A DNA stretch of 52,791 nucleotides, taken from Prevotella sp. UBA2809 (GTDB taxonomy: Bacteria > Bacteroidota > Bacteroidia > Bacteroidales > Bacteroidaceae). Below the pieces are notes generated by a model. It was given only the letters and a program-made list of their open reading frames with translations, had not been told where the DNA came from and did not search any database. Below are positions 6,723 through 15,546 of the stretch, one piece after another (position 1 is the first letter of the stretch; each line of letters opens with the position of its first letter). The DNA is taken from positions 1 to 52,791 of the forward strand of contig DEHD01000012.1 of the NCBI GenBank assembly GCA_002351725.1. Direction: 5' to 3'. Position numbers and translations under genes: made by a program.

Positions 6723-7820
6723 TTACTTTTTCTGGAATACTCGTACATAGTCTACTTCCATGGTGCATGGCAGTGCGCTCTCGTCTACGCCCTGAGCGCC
6801 TCCCCAGTCGCCACCCCAAGCCAGGTTGAGGATCACGTAGAAGGGGTCGTCGTAGGGCCAGTCGTCGCGACCAAGACCTTTGTTATCGTAGCTAAGCTGT
6901 ACTTTTCCATCAACATAAGTTGTGATATTCTTTGCTGTCCAAAGAATGGCATAAGTGTGGAACTCGCCCTCAGCACCTGGGCACTTCATTTCGTGAGTAA
7001 CCTGGGTGTTGTTTGAGTGAACATGCGCATTGGCGTGGAGACTTGATGACACGTAGTCGGGGTGATAACCTACCTCTTCCATGATATCAATCTCGCCATC
7101 GGCGGGCCACGACTTGAAGTTCACTGGCATCATCCAGAAGGCAGGCCATGTGCCCTTGCCCTTTGGCAGTTTGATGCTGGCCTCGATGTAACCGTAGGTC
7201 CAACCGCTCTTCTGCTTGGCATAAACACGACCAGAGTAAATCTTACCATTCTCCTTGCGTGCAGTGATGCGCAGGGTGCCGTTCTTCAGCTCTGTCACCA
7301 ACTGGCCCTCGGGCGTCTTGTGGTTCACGTAGTTCTGAAGCTCGTGGTTCACCCAGCCTGACTTCTGCACCTCGTGGGTCCAGTCTGCGGCATTCAGCTG
7401 GTTGCTGGTGCCTTCAAACTCATCTTGCCAAACCAGTGTGTAGCCATCGGGGGCGTTGTAGGCAGGCTTTGCAGCAGCGGCCTGAGTGACTGTGATGTTC
7501 TTACGGGCTGTTCCCGACATAATGATGACGTTACCTGTACGCTCCGTGGTATTAGGGTTCTCGTCGATGGTCACAGCCACCGCATTGTTAGCATACTGAG
7601 CCGTGGCTTTCACGAAGTCGCCATCGGTATAAACACCCCACTCTTTTCCAGTGGTGGTAACGTTAATCGTGTAGCTGCCTCCTTCGGCAGGTGCGCTGAT
7701 AGACTCCTGCGATACGGTGATCGTTGGAGCAGCGGGCTGTGGGTCATCGCTGCCCCCACCGCAGCCAGTAAAGACTGCGGTGAGTGCAAGCAATAGAGTG
7801 TTAAACATGTAACGTTTCAT
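6723..7820 (-). CDS. GH16 beta-glucanase with N-terminal BACON domain, lipoprotein (PUL)
   Basis: This 365-residue lipoprotein has Cys20 in 'VFTGC'. Residues 32-115 form a BACON domain, common in Bacteroidetes surface glycosidases as a spacer or glycan-facing module. The GH16 jelly roll follows (about 122-365) with the catalytic motif EIDIME (nucleophile Glu243, acid/base Glu248) and flanking 'GTWPAFWMMP', typical of laminarinase/lichenase-like enzymes. The enzyme should cut beta-1,3 or mixed-linkage beta-glucan at the surface into pieces taken up by SusCD. It sits 11 bp after the glycan-binding lipoprotein and 3 bp before GH5. Confidence 0.92.
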   Translation of the reverse strand: MKRYMFNTLLLALTAVFTGCGGGSDDPQPAAPTITVSQESISAPAEGGSYTINVTTTGKEWGVYTDGDFVKATAQYANNAVAVTIDENPNTTERTGNVIIMSGTARKNITVTQAAAAKPAYNAPDGYTLVWQDEFEGTSNQLNAADWTHEVQKSGWVNHELQNYVNHKTPEGQLVTELKNGTLRITARKENGKIYSGRVYAKQKSGWTYGYIEASIKLPKGKGTWPAFWMMPVNFKSWPADGEIDIMEEVGYHPDYVSSSLHANAHVHSNNTQVTHEMKCPGAEGEFHTYAILWTAKNITTYVDGKVQLSYDNKGLGRDDWPYDDPFYVILNLAWGGDWGGAQGVDESALPCTMEVDYVRVFQKK

Positions 7821-7831
7821 TAATTATTCAA

Positions 7832-10300
7832 TTATTGAGCTTTTTCAAAAATAATATCTTTAATAGTGATATTTGTGCCAGCTGGAGCTCCTCCGAAGTC
7901 AAAGACCATGGTAAACTCGTGAGCATCGCCCTTGGGCAGGGTAACACAGGTTGCCTTGTAAACAAAAGGCTCGTCGGCTTTCAAATCATGACGACCATCG
8001 AAGTAAAAGTTGTCATCATGTTTATTCGATTCGCTCTCATCACTCTGAGTCAGTTTGATAGTAGCGCCTGTGATGTCGTTATCAGCAATGATGGTGCATT
8101 GGAAGTTGTATGGATCATCCTGTTTTGCACTCAGTGTAGTGAATATTTTAACCTGTCCCTGCCACTGTGAAGCTCCGACACCCTCAGGCACAACCAGGCT
8201 CCACTGATTGCCATCGTGTTTAATTTCAGGCTGAGTATCAAGTGTCGACCAACCATCGTTTGCAAACCAAGTAGAAGTACCTTTGAATGCATCGCCTGCA
8301 TCAACACTCTTCCACAGGTTGTTAGCGTCGTCGTAGTTCATTACGACAGCCTCTTCGAGATATATTTTACTAATCTTAACGTGAGCTCCTTCAGGTGCAC
8401 CACCAAAATCATATACGAGTGTCAATTCATGTGCATCAGCTTTTGAAAGTTCTGCAGCTTCTGCCTTGTAAACCATAGGTACATCTGCTTTCACGTCATG
8501 ACGTCCATCAAAGAAGAAATTGTCATCATGCTTATTCGATTCGCTTTCATCACTCTGAGTAAGTTTGATGGTAACTCCAGGAATATCCATATCCGACTCT
8601 ACAACACAATAAAAATTGTATTTTTTAGCTTTTGATGCAGGAATGGTTGTGAAGATCTTGAGCTGTCCTTGCCACTGACTAGAGCCTACTCCACCAGGAG
8701 CAACAAATTCCCAAACACCATCTTTATGTACAATCTCTGGCTGAGTGTCAAGTGTGCTCCAACCATCGTTTGCGAACCATGTAGAAGTTCCTTTGAATGC
8801 ATCACCAGCTTCTACTGCCTTCCAGAGGTTAGCGCCTGATGCAGGATCCCAGTCCATCTTAGGAGCGTCAGGACCGTCGCCACCCTCAGGTACTACGGTA
8901 CCATCGTCGTCGGCGTGGTTCTTCAGCACGATGTTAGAAACGTTGATAGTAGTAGCCTCGGCAGCATGACCAAAGTCGAATACCACCTTAACCTTTTCAA
9001 GATCCTTACCAGCTACATCGCTAACCCAGAATACAACGTCCTGACCTGCCTTCAGTGATACATCGGCTACGTCGATGATAGCATCAGCATCAGCCTCGTT
9101 AGTTACCTTAACGGTCACACCGTCGATATCCTTATCTGCATTGAAGATGACAGAGAAGTCATAGTTATTAGTAGCAGAGATATTGATGTCGGTATGCAGG
9201 TGGAACTGAGCCTGCCAGCGGTCTGAGCAAGCATCGGGAACTGTCACGGTGTAGTCGTTGATACCACCAGTGTAGCCAGCTTCCATCTCTCCTGTACGAG
9301 GTGTTTCTGCCCAACCGGGATTGAAGTAAAATGTGGCGTTAGGAGTGATGCCCTTCCAGAGGTTGAAGTCGCTGTTGGCATCGAATCCCTGCTCCTCAAC
9401 GAGGCGCTCATCAGGAGCGCTTGTCAGGATGTAGCGCCATGCAATACCGCGATCAGGTGCGTCGTAAACCAGCACCAGCTTGGTGGCTGTGAGGGTCTCG
9501 ATACGGAACTTAGGATTCTCGTACTGAGCGTCGCTCGAGATGTAGGGGAATGCGGTGTTGTCGGCCAGCTGGATGTAGGTCTGCTTGGTCACGTTGCCCT
9601 CGGCATCCTCCCAGTCGTAGATCTCGAAGCTCCAGCTTGAAGTCTGGTTGCCCACTGCTACATCTACGTCGGCATCGTCGTTCTGGGTGTTCCACTTGGT
9701 CACGCCCTTATTAACATAGGTGTTACCGTCGTCACCAGCATTGTAGGTATAGCTACCGCCCTTACGTGTGTCGGCTGTAAAGGTGATACGGTCGTCGTAA
9801 ACACCAAAGTCCTTCTTATCATTTGGAGCAGCACTCCACCATTCGGTGGCAGCAGTTCCGGCAGGGCCGCAGCCCAGGTGTCCCTGCTCCTTGTTGGCAA
9901 TACGCCACTCCTTATCGCAGAGGCGACGGAAGTCGGCTGAATAGTCAATCTTAGTCTCGTTGAAGGTGAATGTCTTGCTGATAGTGCTCTGGCTGAAGCC
10001 ATTGCGGTTACCAAGCTTCATCTCGATGGTATAGGTACCAGCCTCAGGGTTCTGATAACCTACCTCTTGCAGGGTAGAATAGGTATTACCATTGATAATC
10101 CATACAGGATATGTACCAGCCTGTGGTGTGAAAGTGGCAATCATCTGGTTGGTTTCCTGGTCAACGGTCATGTTGAAGTCAGCACCATTGAGCGAAGGAA
10201 TGCCATTGGGGTCTGCGCCGTCGAACTTGTCGGGCGAGCAGGCTGTCATCATCGCGCCTGCTACCAGCGCTCCCATTGTATATTTAAACAGATTCTTCAT
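7832..10300 (-). CDS. Surface glycan-binding lipoprotein (SGBP) with three CBM-like modules (PUL)
   Basis: This 822-residue lipoprotein has Cys21 in 'MMTAC'. Residues of about 25-115 look like a PKD/Ig-like domain ('YPVWIINGNTYSTLQEVGYQNPEAGTYTIEMKLGNRNG'-type strands). A unique middle region runs to about 310. Three beta-sandwich modules then begin with 'NLWK' near residues 313, 490 and 660. Modules two and three are close copies sharing 'GDAFKGTSTWFANDGWSTLD' and 'ESNKHDDNF', 510 bp apart. Aromatic-rich loops suit glucan binding. Its position directly after SusD matches SusE/SGBP-B proteins that capture polysaccharide on the outer surface. The modules match no named CBM family that I can assign securely. 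Confidence 0.8.
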   Translation of the reverse strand: MKNLFKYTMGALVAGAMMTACSPDKFDGADPNGIPSLNGADFNMTVDQETNQMIATFTPQAGTYPVWIINGNTYSTLQEVGYQNPEAGTYTIEMKLGNRNGFSQSTISKTFTFNETKIDYSADFRRLCDKEWRIANKEQGHLGCGPAGTAATEWWSAAPNDKKDFGVYDDRITFTADTRKGGSYTYNAGDDGNTYVNKGVTKWNTQNDDADVDVAVGNQTSSWSFEIYDWEDAEGNVTKQTYIQLADNTAFPYISSDAQYENPKFRIETLTATKLVLVYDAPDRGIAWRYILTSAPDERLVEEQGFDANSDFNLWKGITPNATFYFNPGWAETPRTGEMEAGYTGGINDYTVTVPDACSDRWQAQFHLHTDINISATNNYDFSVIFNADKDIDGVTVKVTNEADADAIIDVADVSLKAGQDVVFWVSDVAGKDLEKVKVVFDFGHAAEATTINVSNIVLKNHADDDGTVVPEGGDGPDAPKMDWDPASGANLWKAVEAGDAFKGTSTWFANDGWSTLDTQPEIVHKDGVWEFVAPGGVGSSQWQGQLKIFTTIPASKAKKYNFYCVVESDMDIPGVTIKLTQSDESESNKHDDNFFFDGRHDVKADVPMVYKAEAAELSKADAHELTLVYDFGGAPEGAHVKISKIYLEEAVVMNYDDANNLWKSVDAGDAFKGTSTWFANDGWSTLDTQPEIKHDGNQWSLVVPEGVGASQWQGQVKIFTTLSAKQDDPYNFQCTIIADNDITGATIKLTQSDESESNKHDDNFYFDGRHDLKADEPFVYKATCVTLPKGDAHEFTMVFDFGGAPAGTNITIKDIIFEKAQ
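7850..8835 (-). repeat. 510-bp internal duplication in the SGBP gene
   Basis: Two adjacent segments (about 7850-8325 and 8360-8835) encode near-identical modules. Anchors such as 'CCAACCATCGTTTGC' (8249 and 8759) and 'TGTCATCATG' (8011 and 8521) are exactly 510 bp apart. This is a fairly recent in-frame duplication. Confidence 0.85.
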
Positions 10301-10307
10301 AATCTTA

Positions 10308-10335
10308 TAATGTTTAATCTTTAATGTTTAATCTT
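10308..10335. repeat. Four heptamers (TAATGTT/TAATCTT) between SusD and SGBP
   Basis: Units TAATGTT, TAATCTT, TAATGTT and TAATCTT run into the SusD stop codon. On the coding strand they read ATTAAAC/ATTAAAG, the same as the array before the LytTR gene at 33654-33688. They fill almost all of the 33-bp gap upstream of the SGBP start. Confidence 0.85.
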
Positions 10336-11866
10336 AATAGTTGTTCTGCACCAGTGTTGGGTCAGCATCAAGCTCGCTCTGTGACAGAGGAATGTGCTTT
10401 TTGCTTGGTGTCCAGGTGTTAGTGCGATAGCCGTAGATATCGGGCACAAGCTTCAGAGTAGCCTTCTCGGTAGCACCACTGATACCCTCGGCACGTACCA
10501 GGTCGAAGTAGCGCTTACCCTCACCGCAGAACTCCAAGTGGCGCTCGTTCAGGATGTCGTCGATTGATACGCCGTTCAGATCAGGCAGACCTGCACGATT
10601 GCGAACCTCGTTTACATAACCTGTAGCCTCGGCAACGTTTCCGCCAGTCTGCAGAATCAGCTCAGCAGCGTTAAGCAGAGTCTCGGCATAACGATAGATG
10701 CGCTTGTTGTTATTGTAGTTCAGGTTCTTTGATGTTGGGCAGTCCTGATTGTTAGCGCTCTGTGGACGATACTTACCGTGCCAGATGTGAGTGTCCTGAT
10801 AACGCTCGGTGTATGTGTAGCCACGAACGTCCCAGCAGGTTACATCGCGACGCTTATCGTTCTCGGCATACATGTTGTAGGTCTCCACACGCATAGGCAG
10901 GAAGCCCCAACCGTCGTTACCGCTGTCCCAGCCTTCGCCGCCACCCCAGCCGTTAGGCGAGCAGAGTGTTGGGAATACTGTACCACCAGCGTGCATTGAT
11001 GTACCCCAGTCGCGCTGTGCGTTGTCGTCGTCGTAGGTAATCTCGAAAATGCTCTCTGAGCACATCTCTCCGCTCTCTGCAAACAGATCGGCAAAGTCAG
11101 GATTCAGACTGTAGTTGCTATCGCTGATAATCTGCTTCATGTAGTTCAGAGCAGTTGGGTAGCGTGCAGAGTCGTTCTGGTACATTACCATCTCGGCATA
11201 GAGCATGTAAGCCATAGCCTGACTTACGCGACCCTCGTTGGCAGCATCCCAGCGCATAGGCAGCACGTTAGAGGCGATGATATCCTCGAGCTCAGGCAGC
11301 AGGTTTGCATAAATCTCATCAGCAGTAATCTGTGGGGCTGTGTAAGGCTCGGTCAGGTTCTCCAGATAGAAAGGAACATTGCCGTAGTAGTGCCACAGAA
11401 TATTATAATAGTACACGCGAAGCAGACGAGCCTGCATCTCGTACGATGTGCGGTTCTTTTCGTTGCCGCCACCCCATGAGCAGTACTTAATCACGTCGTT
11501 GCAACGCTTGATACCGCTGTAGAAGTCGCCCCAAAGGGTACCCAGGGTGTTGTTGCCGTCGCCCTCAAAGTTGAAGAGCTTGTGCCAGTGCTGGTTGTCG
11601 CTGATGCTTGAACCACCTACCCAGAAGTCGTCGCCCAGAATCTCTGCGTCGCAGGTCAGGTCGTTGTATGCTGTTCCGTCCCAGTCGGGCCAGTGCAGCG
11701 GAGCATAAGCCGATGTACAAGCCTCGCTCAGGTGCTCGTCGGTCATATAATATTCCTCCAGAGGCTCTCCGGTAGGATTCTGTACCTCAAGGAAGCTGTC
11801 CTTACAAGCAGTAAGCGATACGGCTACTACTCCTGCGAACAGTGTTTTATATATCTTCGTATTCAT
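10334..11866 (-). CDS. SusD/RagB-like nutrient-binding lipoprotein (PUL)
   Basis: This 510-residue lipoprotein begins MNTKIYKTLFAGVVAVSLTAC, with lipid anchor Cys21. It has the SusD-like N-terminal helical region ('FLEVQNPTGEPLEEYYMTDE') and the RagB/SusD C-terminal region ('YRYAETLLNAAELILQTGG', 'NEVRNRAGLPDL', 'LNERHLEFCGEGKRYFDLVR'), all classic family signatures. It forms the lid of the SusC channel and delivers glycans to it. It lies 44 bp downstream of susC. Many Trp and Tyr residues in the middle suit a beta-glucan ligand, but the ligand is an inference from the neighbouring enzymes. Confidence 0.95.
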   Translation of the reverse strand: MNTKIYKTLFAGVVAVSLTACKDSFLEVQNPTGEPLEEYYMTDEHLSEACTSAYAPLHWPDWDGTAYNDLTCDAEILGDDFWVGGSSISDNQHWHKLFNFEGDGNNTLGTLWGDFYSGIKRCNDVIKYCSWGGGNEKNRTSYEMQARLLRVYYYNILWHYYGNVPFYLENLTEPYTAPQITADEIYANLLPELEDIIASNVLPMRWDAANEGRVSQAMAYMLYAEMVMYQNDSARYPTALNYMKQIISDSNYSLNPDFADLFAESGEMCSESIFEITYDDDNAQRDWGTSMHAGGTVFPTLCSPNGWGGGEGWDSGNDGWGFLPMRVETYNMYAENDKRRDVTCWDVRGYTYTERYQDTHIWHGKYRPQSANNQDCPTSKNLNYNNNKRIYRYAETLLNAAELILQTGGNVAEATGYVNEVRNRAGLPDLNGVSIDDILNERHLEFCGEGKRYFDLVRAEGISGATEKATLKLVPDIYGYRTNTWTPSKKHIPLSQSELDADPTLVQNNY

Positions 11867-11884
11867 AATACTTCAATTTTATAA

Positions 11885-11915
11885 TTTTTACATTATTACA
11901 TTTTTACATTTTACA
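11885..11915. repeat. Octamer array (TTTTTACA) at the SusC/SusD junction
   Basis: Units TTTTTACA, TTATTACA, TTTTTACA and a 7-bp TTTTACA fill most of the gap and extend over the SusC stop codon (11911-11913). This is close to the TTTTTACC octamer family seen elsewhere in the window. Confidence 0.7.
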
Positions 11916-14900
11916 GCGAGAGGTTAAATCCTACAGTAAAGATGCGAGCCTGTGGATAAACTCCGTAGTCAACACCCATAGATGTGCTGCTGGTACCGAT
12001 TTCAGGATCGAATCCCCAGTACTTAGTCCAAGTGAAGAGGTTCTCAGCACGTACATACATGCGGAAGCGCTCTACGTTCACCTTCTTTGTCAGGTTGCGT
12101 GGCAGTGTGTAACCCAGAGAGATGTTCTTCAGACGCAGGTAAGTACCATCCTGTACGTAGATGTCGCTAACCACCCAGTTCTTAGAGTCGCCCAGCTTCA
12201 GCATAGGAATCTTGTTAGATGTGCCCTCGCCGGTCCAGCGCTGCAGCACCCAAGTAGGATAGTTACCCGATGCGATATCCTGACGCCATGTTGCATCGAA
12301 GATGTCGGCGCCGATAACACCCTGGAAGAATACGTTGAAGTCGAAGCCCTTCCAATCAGCATTCAGGTTGAAACCGTAAGTCCAGTCAGGAGTTGGCTTA
12401 CCAATCTTTGTACGGTCGTCGCTGTTGATAACGTTGTTGCCGTCTGTATCCACGAAGATCAGGTCGCCAGGAACCGATGTTGTGCCGTACTTAGCGTTGT
12501 AGGCATCAGCCTCGGCCTTGTTCTGCAGCACACCGGCTGTCTTGTAACCATAGAAGAATGGGAAAGGCTGTCCGTTCTCGGCACGTGTACCACCATCGCT
12601 GAACTGAGAGATACCATAGTTCAGGAAGCCGGTGTCGTTACCCAGATTCTTCAGCTTGTTCTTCAGATAAGAAGCGTTACCCTTCACTGCGAAGTGAGCA
12701 TCGCCGATGTTCCACTTGTAACCAAGCTCGAACTCGATACCGCTGTTCTCCATGTCACCTACGTTACCGATAGGCTTAGTCTCACCTACGTACGATGGGA
12801 TAGGCATAGTCATCAGCATGCCGTTAGTTCTCTTGATATAGTAGTCGACAGTAAATGTCAGTTTGTTGTTCCAGAAACCGAAGTCGAGACCCAGGTCGGT
12901 CTGCTCTGACTCCTCCCACTTCAGGTTCTCGTTAGCCAGACCGTTAGCCTTTGAACCGTAGTTCATCACGCCCTGACGACCGAAGTAGTAGTTGCTTGTA
13001 CCACCAGTAGTAGTAAGTACGGTGTAGCGGAAGTCACCGATGTTCTCGTTACCGTTCTTACCCCAGCTTGCACGGAACTTCAGGTTTGACAACCAGTCGC
13101 GTGTGCTCTCCATGAACTTCTCGTTCATGATGTTCCAACCGATAGAGAATGATGGGAATACACCATACTTGTGGTTTGAACCAAAGCGGCTTGAACCGTC
13201 GCGACGGATAGTTCCCTGGAACATGTACTTCTCATCGTAGTTGTAGCTCAAACGAGCGAAGAGAGAAGCCAGACGGTGCTCAACGTATGGGCCACCCCAA
13301 CCGCCTACCAGGCTCTTCACGCCGGTAATCTTACCGTCGGCATCAACAGTTGTCTCGATGTCGCCGCCAGTGGTGTAGTTGATGTATGGCTTGTTGATGT
13401 TAATCAGATTCCAGTGAGAAGCACCTACGTTGTCGCCGTAGTACTTCAGTGCGCTCTGGCCCAGCACAACACCGATGGTGTGCTTGCCGAAGGTCTTGTC
13501 GTAAGTCAGCGTGTTCTCCACCTGCCACTGAGTGCTGTTAGCCTTCTCAGCCGATGCAGATGTGTGGTCGCTGTTGTTGTTACCGCTCAGGTAGTACTTA
13601 GTCAGTGTAGCACTCTCGCTGCCCCAGAAGCTCTGCTCAGCGCTCCAAGAGAAGTGGTACTTCAGGTTGTCCCACAATTGGAGGTCGATGCTGAACTTAG
13701 GCATGAACTTGTGGCTCCAGCCCTTTGATGGGTTGCGCTGCATCAGGGCGATTGGGTTGTTCTGCTCCTGATAAGAACCTACATAGTTAGGAATGGTGTA
13801 AGGATTGCCACTGGCGTCGCGATACAGATCGTAAGCAGCATAGCGGTCAATCATGTCCTGAGCCACTGCACCAGTAAGAGTTACAGGCAGTGTTGGAGCC
13901 AGATACAGAGCTGAACCCAATGGAGAACCCCATGTAGAGTTGGCGTCGATACCTGTGCTGTGTGTACGCATATAAGAAAGGTTAGCGCTGATGTCGAGTT
14001 TGTTCAGGAATGAGCGCTCCTTTGAATCATCAAAAATGTTGAACTGATTGTTCGAACGGATGGTCAGACGGTCGTAGTTACTCTGTCCGTAGTTACCACC
14101 TACGATACCCTCCTGAGTGTAGTAACCCATTGAGAGATAGTAGTTTACCTTCTCAGTAGCACCACTCACCGATACGTCGTGCTGACTTACAGGTGCGTTG
14201 TCGTTGAACAGCAGCTCCTGCCAGTTGGTGCCGTAACCGTTAATCTTCTGGCCGTTAGCGTCGATGAGGTTGTATGGGTCGGCATACAGAGGAGCCTGTC
14301 CACCGTTCACATATTTCTCGTTCTGCAGGATTGCATAGTCGGTAGCACTTGTTACGTCGCGCTTTCTCCATGCGGTCTGCCAGCCGTAGCTGAAGTTGTA
14401 GTTAATCTGAGCCTTACCAACCTTACCCTTCTTGGTAGTAACCAGGATAACACCGTTGGCAGCACGAGCACCGTAGATAGCACCTGATGCAGCATCCTTC
14501 AGTACCTCGATACTCTCGATATCGTTGGGGTTAACGCTCTCCAGACCGTACTGGTCGGCAGGCATACCGTCGATAATATAGAGCGGGTTGGTATCATTAA
14601 TAGTACCTGTACCGCGCACGCGAATCATCGACTGAGCACCAGGCTGTCCTGAGGCCGATGTAACGTTTACACCAGCGGCCAGACCTTTCAGTGCATCATC
14701 GGCACGCAGACGAGTCTTACCCTCCAGATCCTCGGCGCTAACCTTGGCGATAGAGGCTGTTACCACGCTCTTCTTCTGCACGCCGTAACCGATAACCACA
14801 ACGTCCTGCAGTGTCTGAGCGTCTTCACGCAGAGTAACACGCATGCCGCTGGTGGCTTTCAGTTCCTGACTAACGTAGCCAATGTAACTAATCACGATGG

Positions 14901-15102
14901 GTGTACCCTCCTTCACCTTGATAGTAAACTTACCATCAAAGTCGGTAATGGTTCCGTTCTGAGGATTACCCTTCTCAACGATCGAGGCGCCGATCACGGC
15001 TTCGCCCTGGTCGTCAATCACAGTGCCCGAGATTCCCTGGGCCCAAGATGTCATTGCCACCATAAGTGCCAGCAACATCATCATAAACCTGCTTTTCTTC
15101 AT
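11911..15102 (-). CDS. SusC/RagA-like TonB-dependent outer-membrane transporter (PUL)
   Basis: This 1063-residue protein starts with a signal peptide (cut after 'TSWA'). A carboxypeptidase-regulatory-like beta domain follows ('GISGTVIDDQGEAVIGASIV', 'KEGTPIVISYIGYVSQE'), then a TonB box region near 'TLQDVVVIGYGVQKK'. The plug domain carries 'LKGLAAGVNVTSASGQPG' and 'SIEVLKDAASGAIYGARAANG', the hallmark of SusC proteins. The rest is the 22-strand barrel ending in an aromatic/hydrophobic strand ('ARIFTVGFNLSL'). It imports glucan oligosaccharides captured by SusD. It is the first gene of the PUL, about 55 nt after a -7 box at 15164-15171. Confidence 0.96.
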   Translation of the reverse strand: MKKSRFMMMLLALMVAMTSWAQGISGTVIDDQGEAVIGASIVEKGNPQNGTITDFDGKFTIKVKEGTPIVISYIGYVSQELKATSGMRVTLREDAQTLQDVVVIGYGVQKKSVVTASIAKVSAEDLEGKTRLRADDALKGLAAGVNVTSASGQPGAQSMIRVRGTGTINDTNPLYIIDGMPADQYGLESVNPNDIESIEVLKDAASGAIYGARAANGVILVTTKKGKVGKAQINYNFSYGWQTAWRKRDVTSATDYAILQNEKYVNGGQAPLYADPYNLIDANGQKINGYGTNWQELLFNDNAPVSQHDVSVSGATEKVNYYLSMGYYTQEGIVGGNYGQSNYDRLTIRSNNQFNIFDDSKERSFLNKLDISANLSYMRTHSTGIDANSTWGSPLGSALYLAPTLPVTLTGAVAQDMIDRYAAYDLYRDASGNPYTIPNYVGSYQEQNNPIALMQRNPSKGWSHKFMPKFSIDLQLWDNLKYHFSWSAEQSFWGSESATLTKYYLSGNNNSDHTSASAEKANSTQWQVENTLTYDKTFGKHTIGVVLGQSALKYYGDNVGASHWNLININKPYINYTTGGDIETTVDADGKITGVKSLVGGWGGPYVEHRLASLFARLSYNYDEKYMFQGTIRRDGSSRFGSNHKYGVFPSFSIGWNIMNEKFMESTRDWLSNLKFRASWGKNGNENIGDFRYTVLTTTGGTSNYYFGRQGVMNYGSKANGLANENLKWEESEQTDLGLDFGFWNNKLTFTVDYYIKRTNGMLMTMPIPSYVGETKPIGNVGDMENSGIEFELGYKWNIGDAHFAVKGNASYLKNKLKNLGNDTGFLNYGISQFSDGGTRAENGQPFPFFYGYKTAGVLQNKAEADAYNAKYGTTSVPGDLIFVDTDGNNVINSDDRTKIGKPTPDWTYGFNLNADWKGFDFNVFFQGVIGADIFDATWRQDIASGNYPTWVLQRWTGEGTSNKIPMLKLGDSKNWVVSDIYVQDGTYLRLKNISLGYTLPRNLTKKVNVERFRMYVRAENLFTWTKYWGFDPEIGTSSTSMGVDYGVYPQARIFTVGFNLSL

Positions 15103-15163
15103 ACTTTGGTTTTATTAAATGTTAATTATAAGTTAGAATGTACCGTTTGGTTTTTTCCTGCCG

Positions 15164-15171
15164 CAAAATTA
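15164..15171 (-). promoter_or_regulatory. -7 promoter element of the PUL
   Basis: On the minus strand this reads TAATTTTG, fitting TAnnTTTG, 62 bp before the SusC start. No TTTG box is found 19-21 bp upstream, which suits a promoter needing an activator. The surrounding gap 15103-15546 (444 bp) holds no credible gene; it contains this promoter, a hairpin at 15340-15358, the palindromes at 15371-15421 and the promoter of the plus-strand gene. Confidence 0.6.
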
Positions 15172-15370
15172 GTATAAAAAATAACGCGTATCGCGCCACA
15201 CAGACGGAAAAGTGGATTGTCTCACGTCTCCATTTCCCTTAAACACCTCATATTCAGCCACTTGCGTTTTACGTGTCTCATCAAAAGAGTGGACTAAATA
15301 TAGAGGTGTATTTTATACATTTTGGCTAATTTTAGCTTATTTTTTAGTGTCTAAAAAACCCTTAAGAGCT

Positions 15371-15421
15371 GCCCGAACGATTCGTTCTGTCAGGGCACCG
15401 TCGCGATTTGCGACACTGCCC
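15371..15421. repeat. Pair of overlapping palindromes, mutually exclusive hairpins
   Basis: GAACGA-T-TCGTTC (15375-15387) is framed by GCCC (15371-15374) and GGGC (15393-15396). GTCGC-GATTT-GCGAC (15400-15414) is framed by GGGCA (15393-15397) and TGCCC (15417-15421). The two stems compete for GGGC at 15393-15396. The element lies between divergent promoters and outside both predicted transcripts. Confidence 0.55.
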
Positions 15422-15486
15422 CCTATCAACAAAAATCTGTTGCGCGTTGCAGTGTTGCAGTTCAAAAATTGATAAAACCTAAAAAA

Positions 15487-15519
15487 CTTGCATAGTTTCA
15501 AAATAATTGATTATCTTTG
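15487..15519 (+). promoter_or_regulatory. Promoter for the membrane protein gene at 15547
   Basis: The -7 box TATCTTTG is at 15512-15519, with a CTTG-type -33 box at 15487-15490, 21 bp apart. The start codon follows about 27 bp downstream. Confidence 0.65.
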
Positions 15520-15546
15520 CAGCCGGAAACCTAAGAATGAAAGAAT

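Noticed and set aside
15212..15472. A short open frame in the gap upstream of SusC
   Set aside because: It has no start signals or family features and covers the palindromes and promoter-like DNA of a regulatory region.
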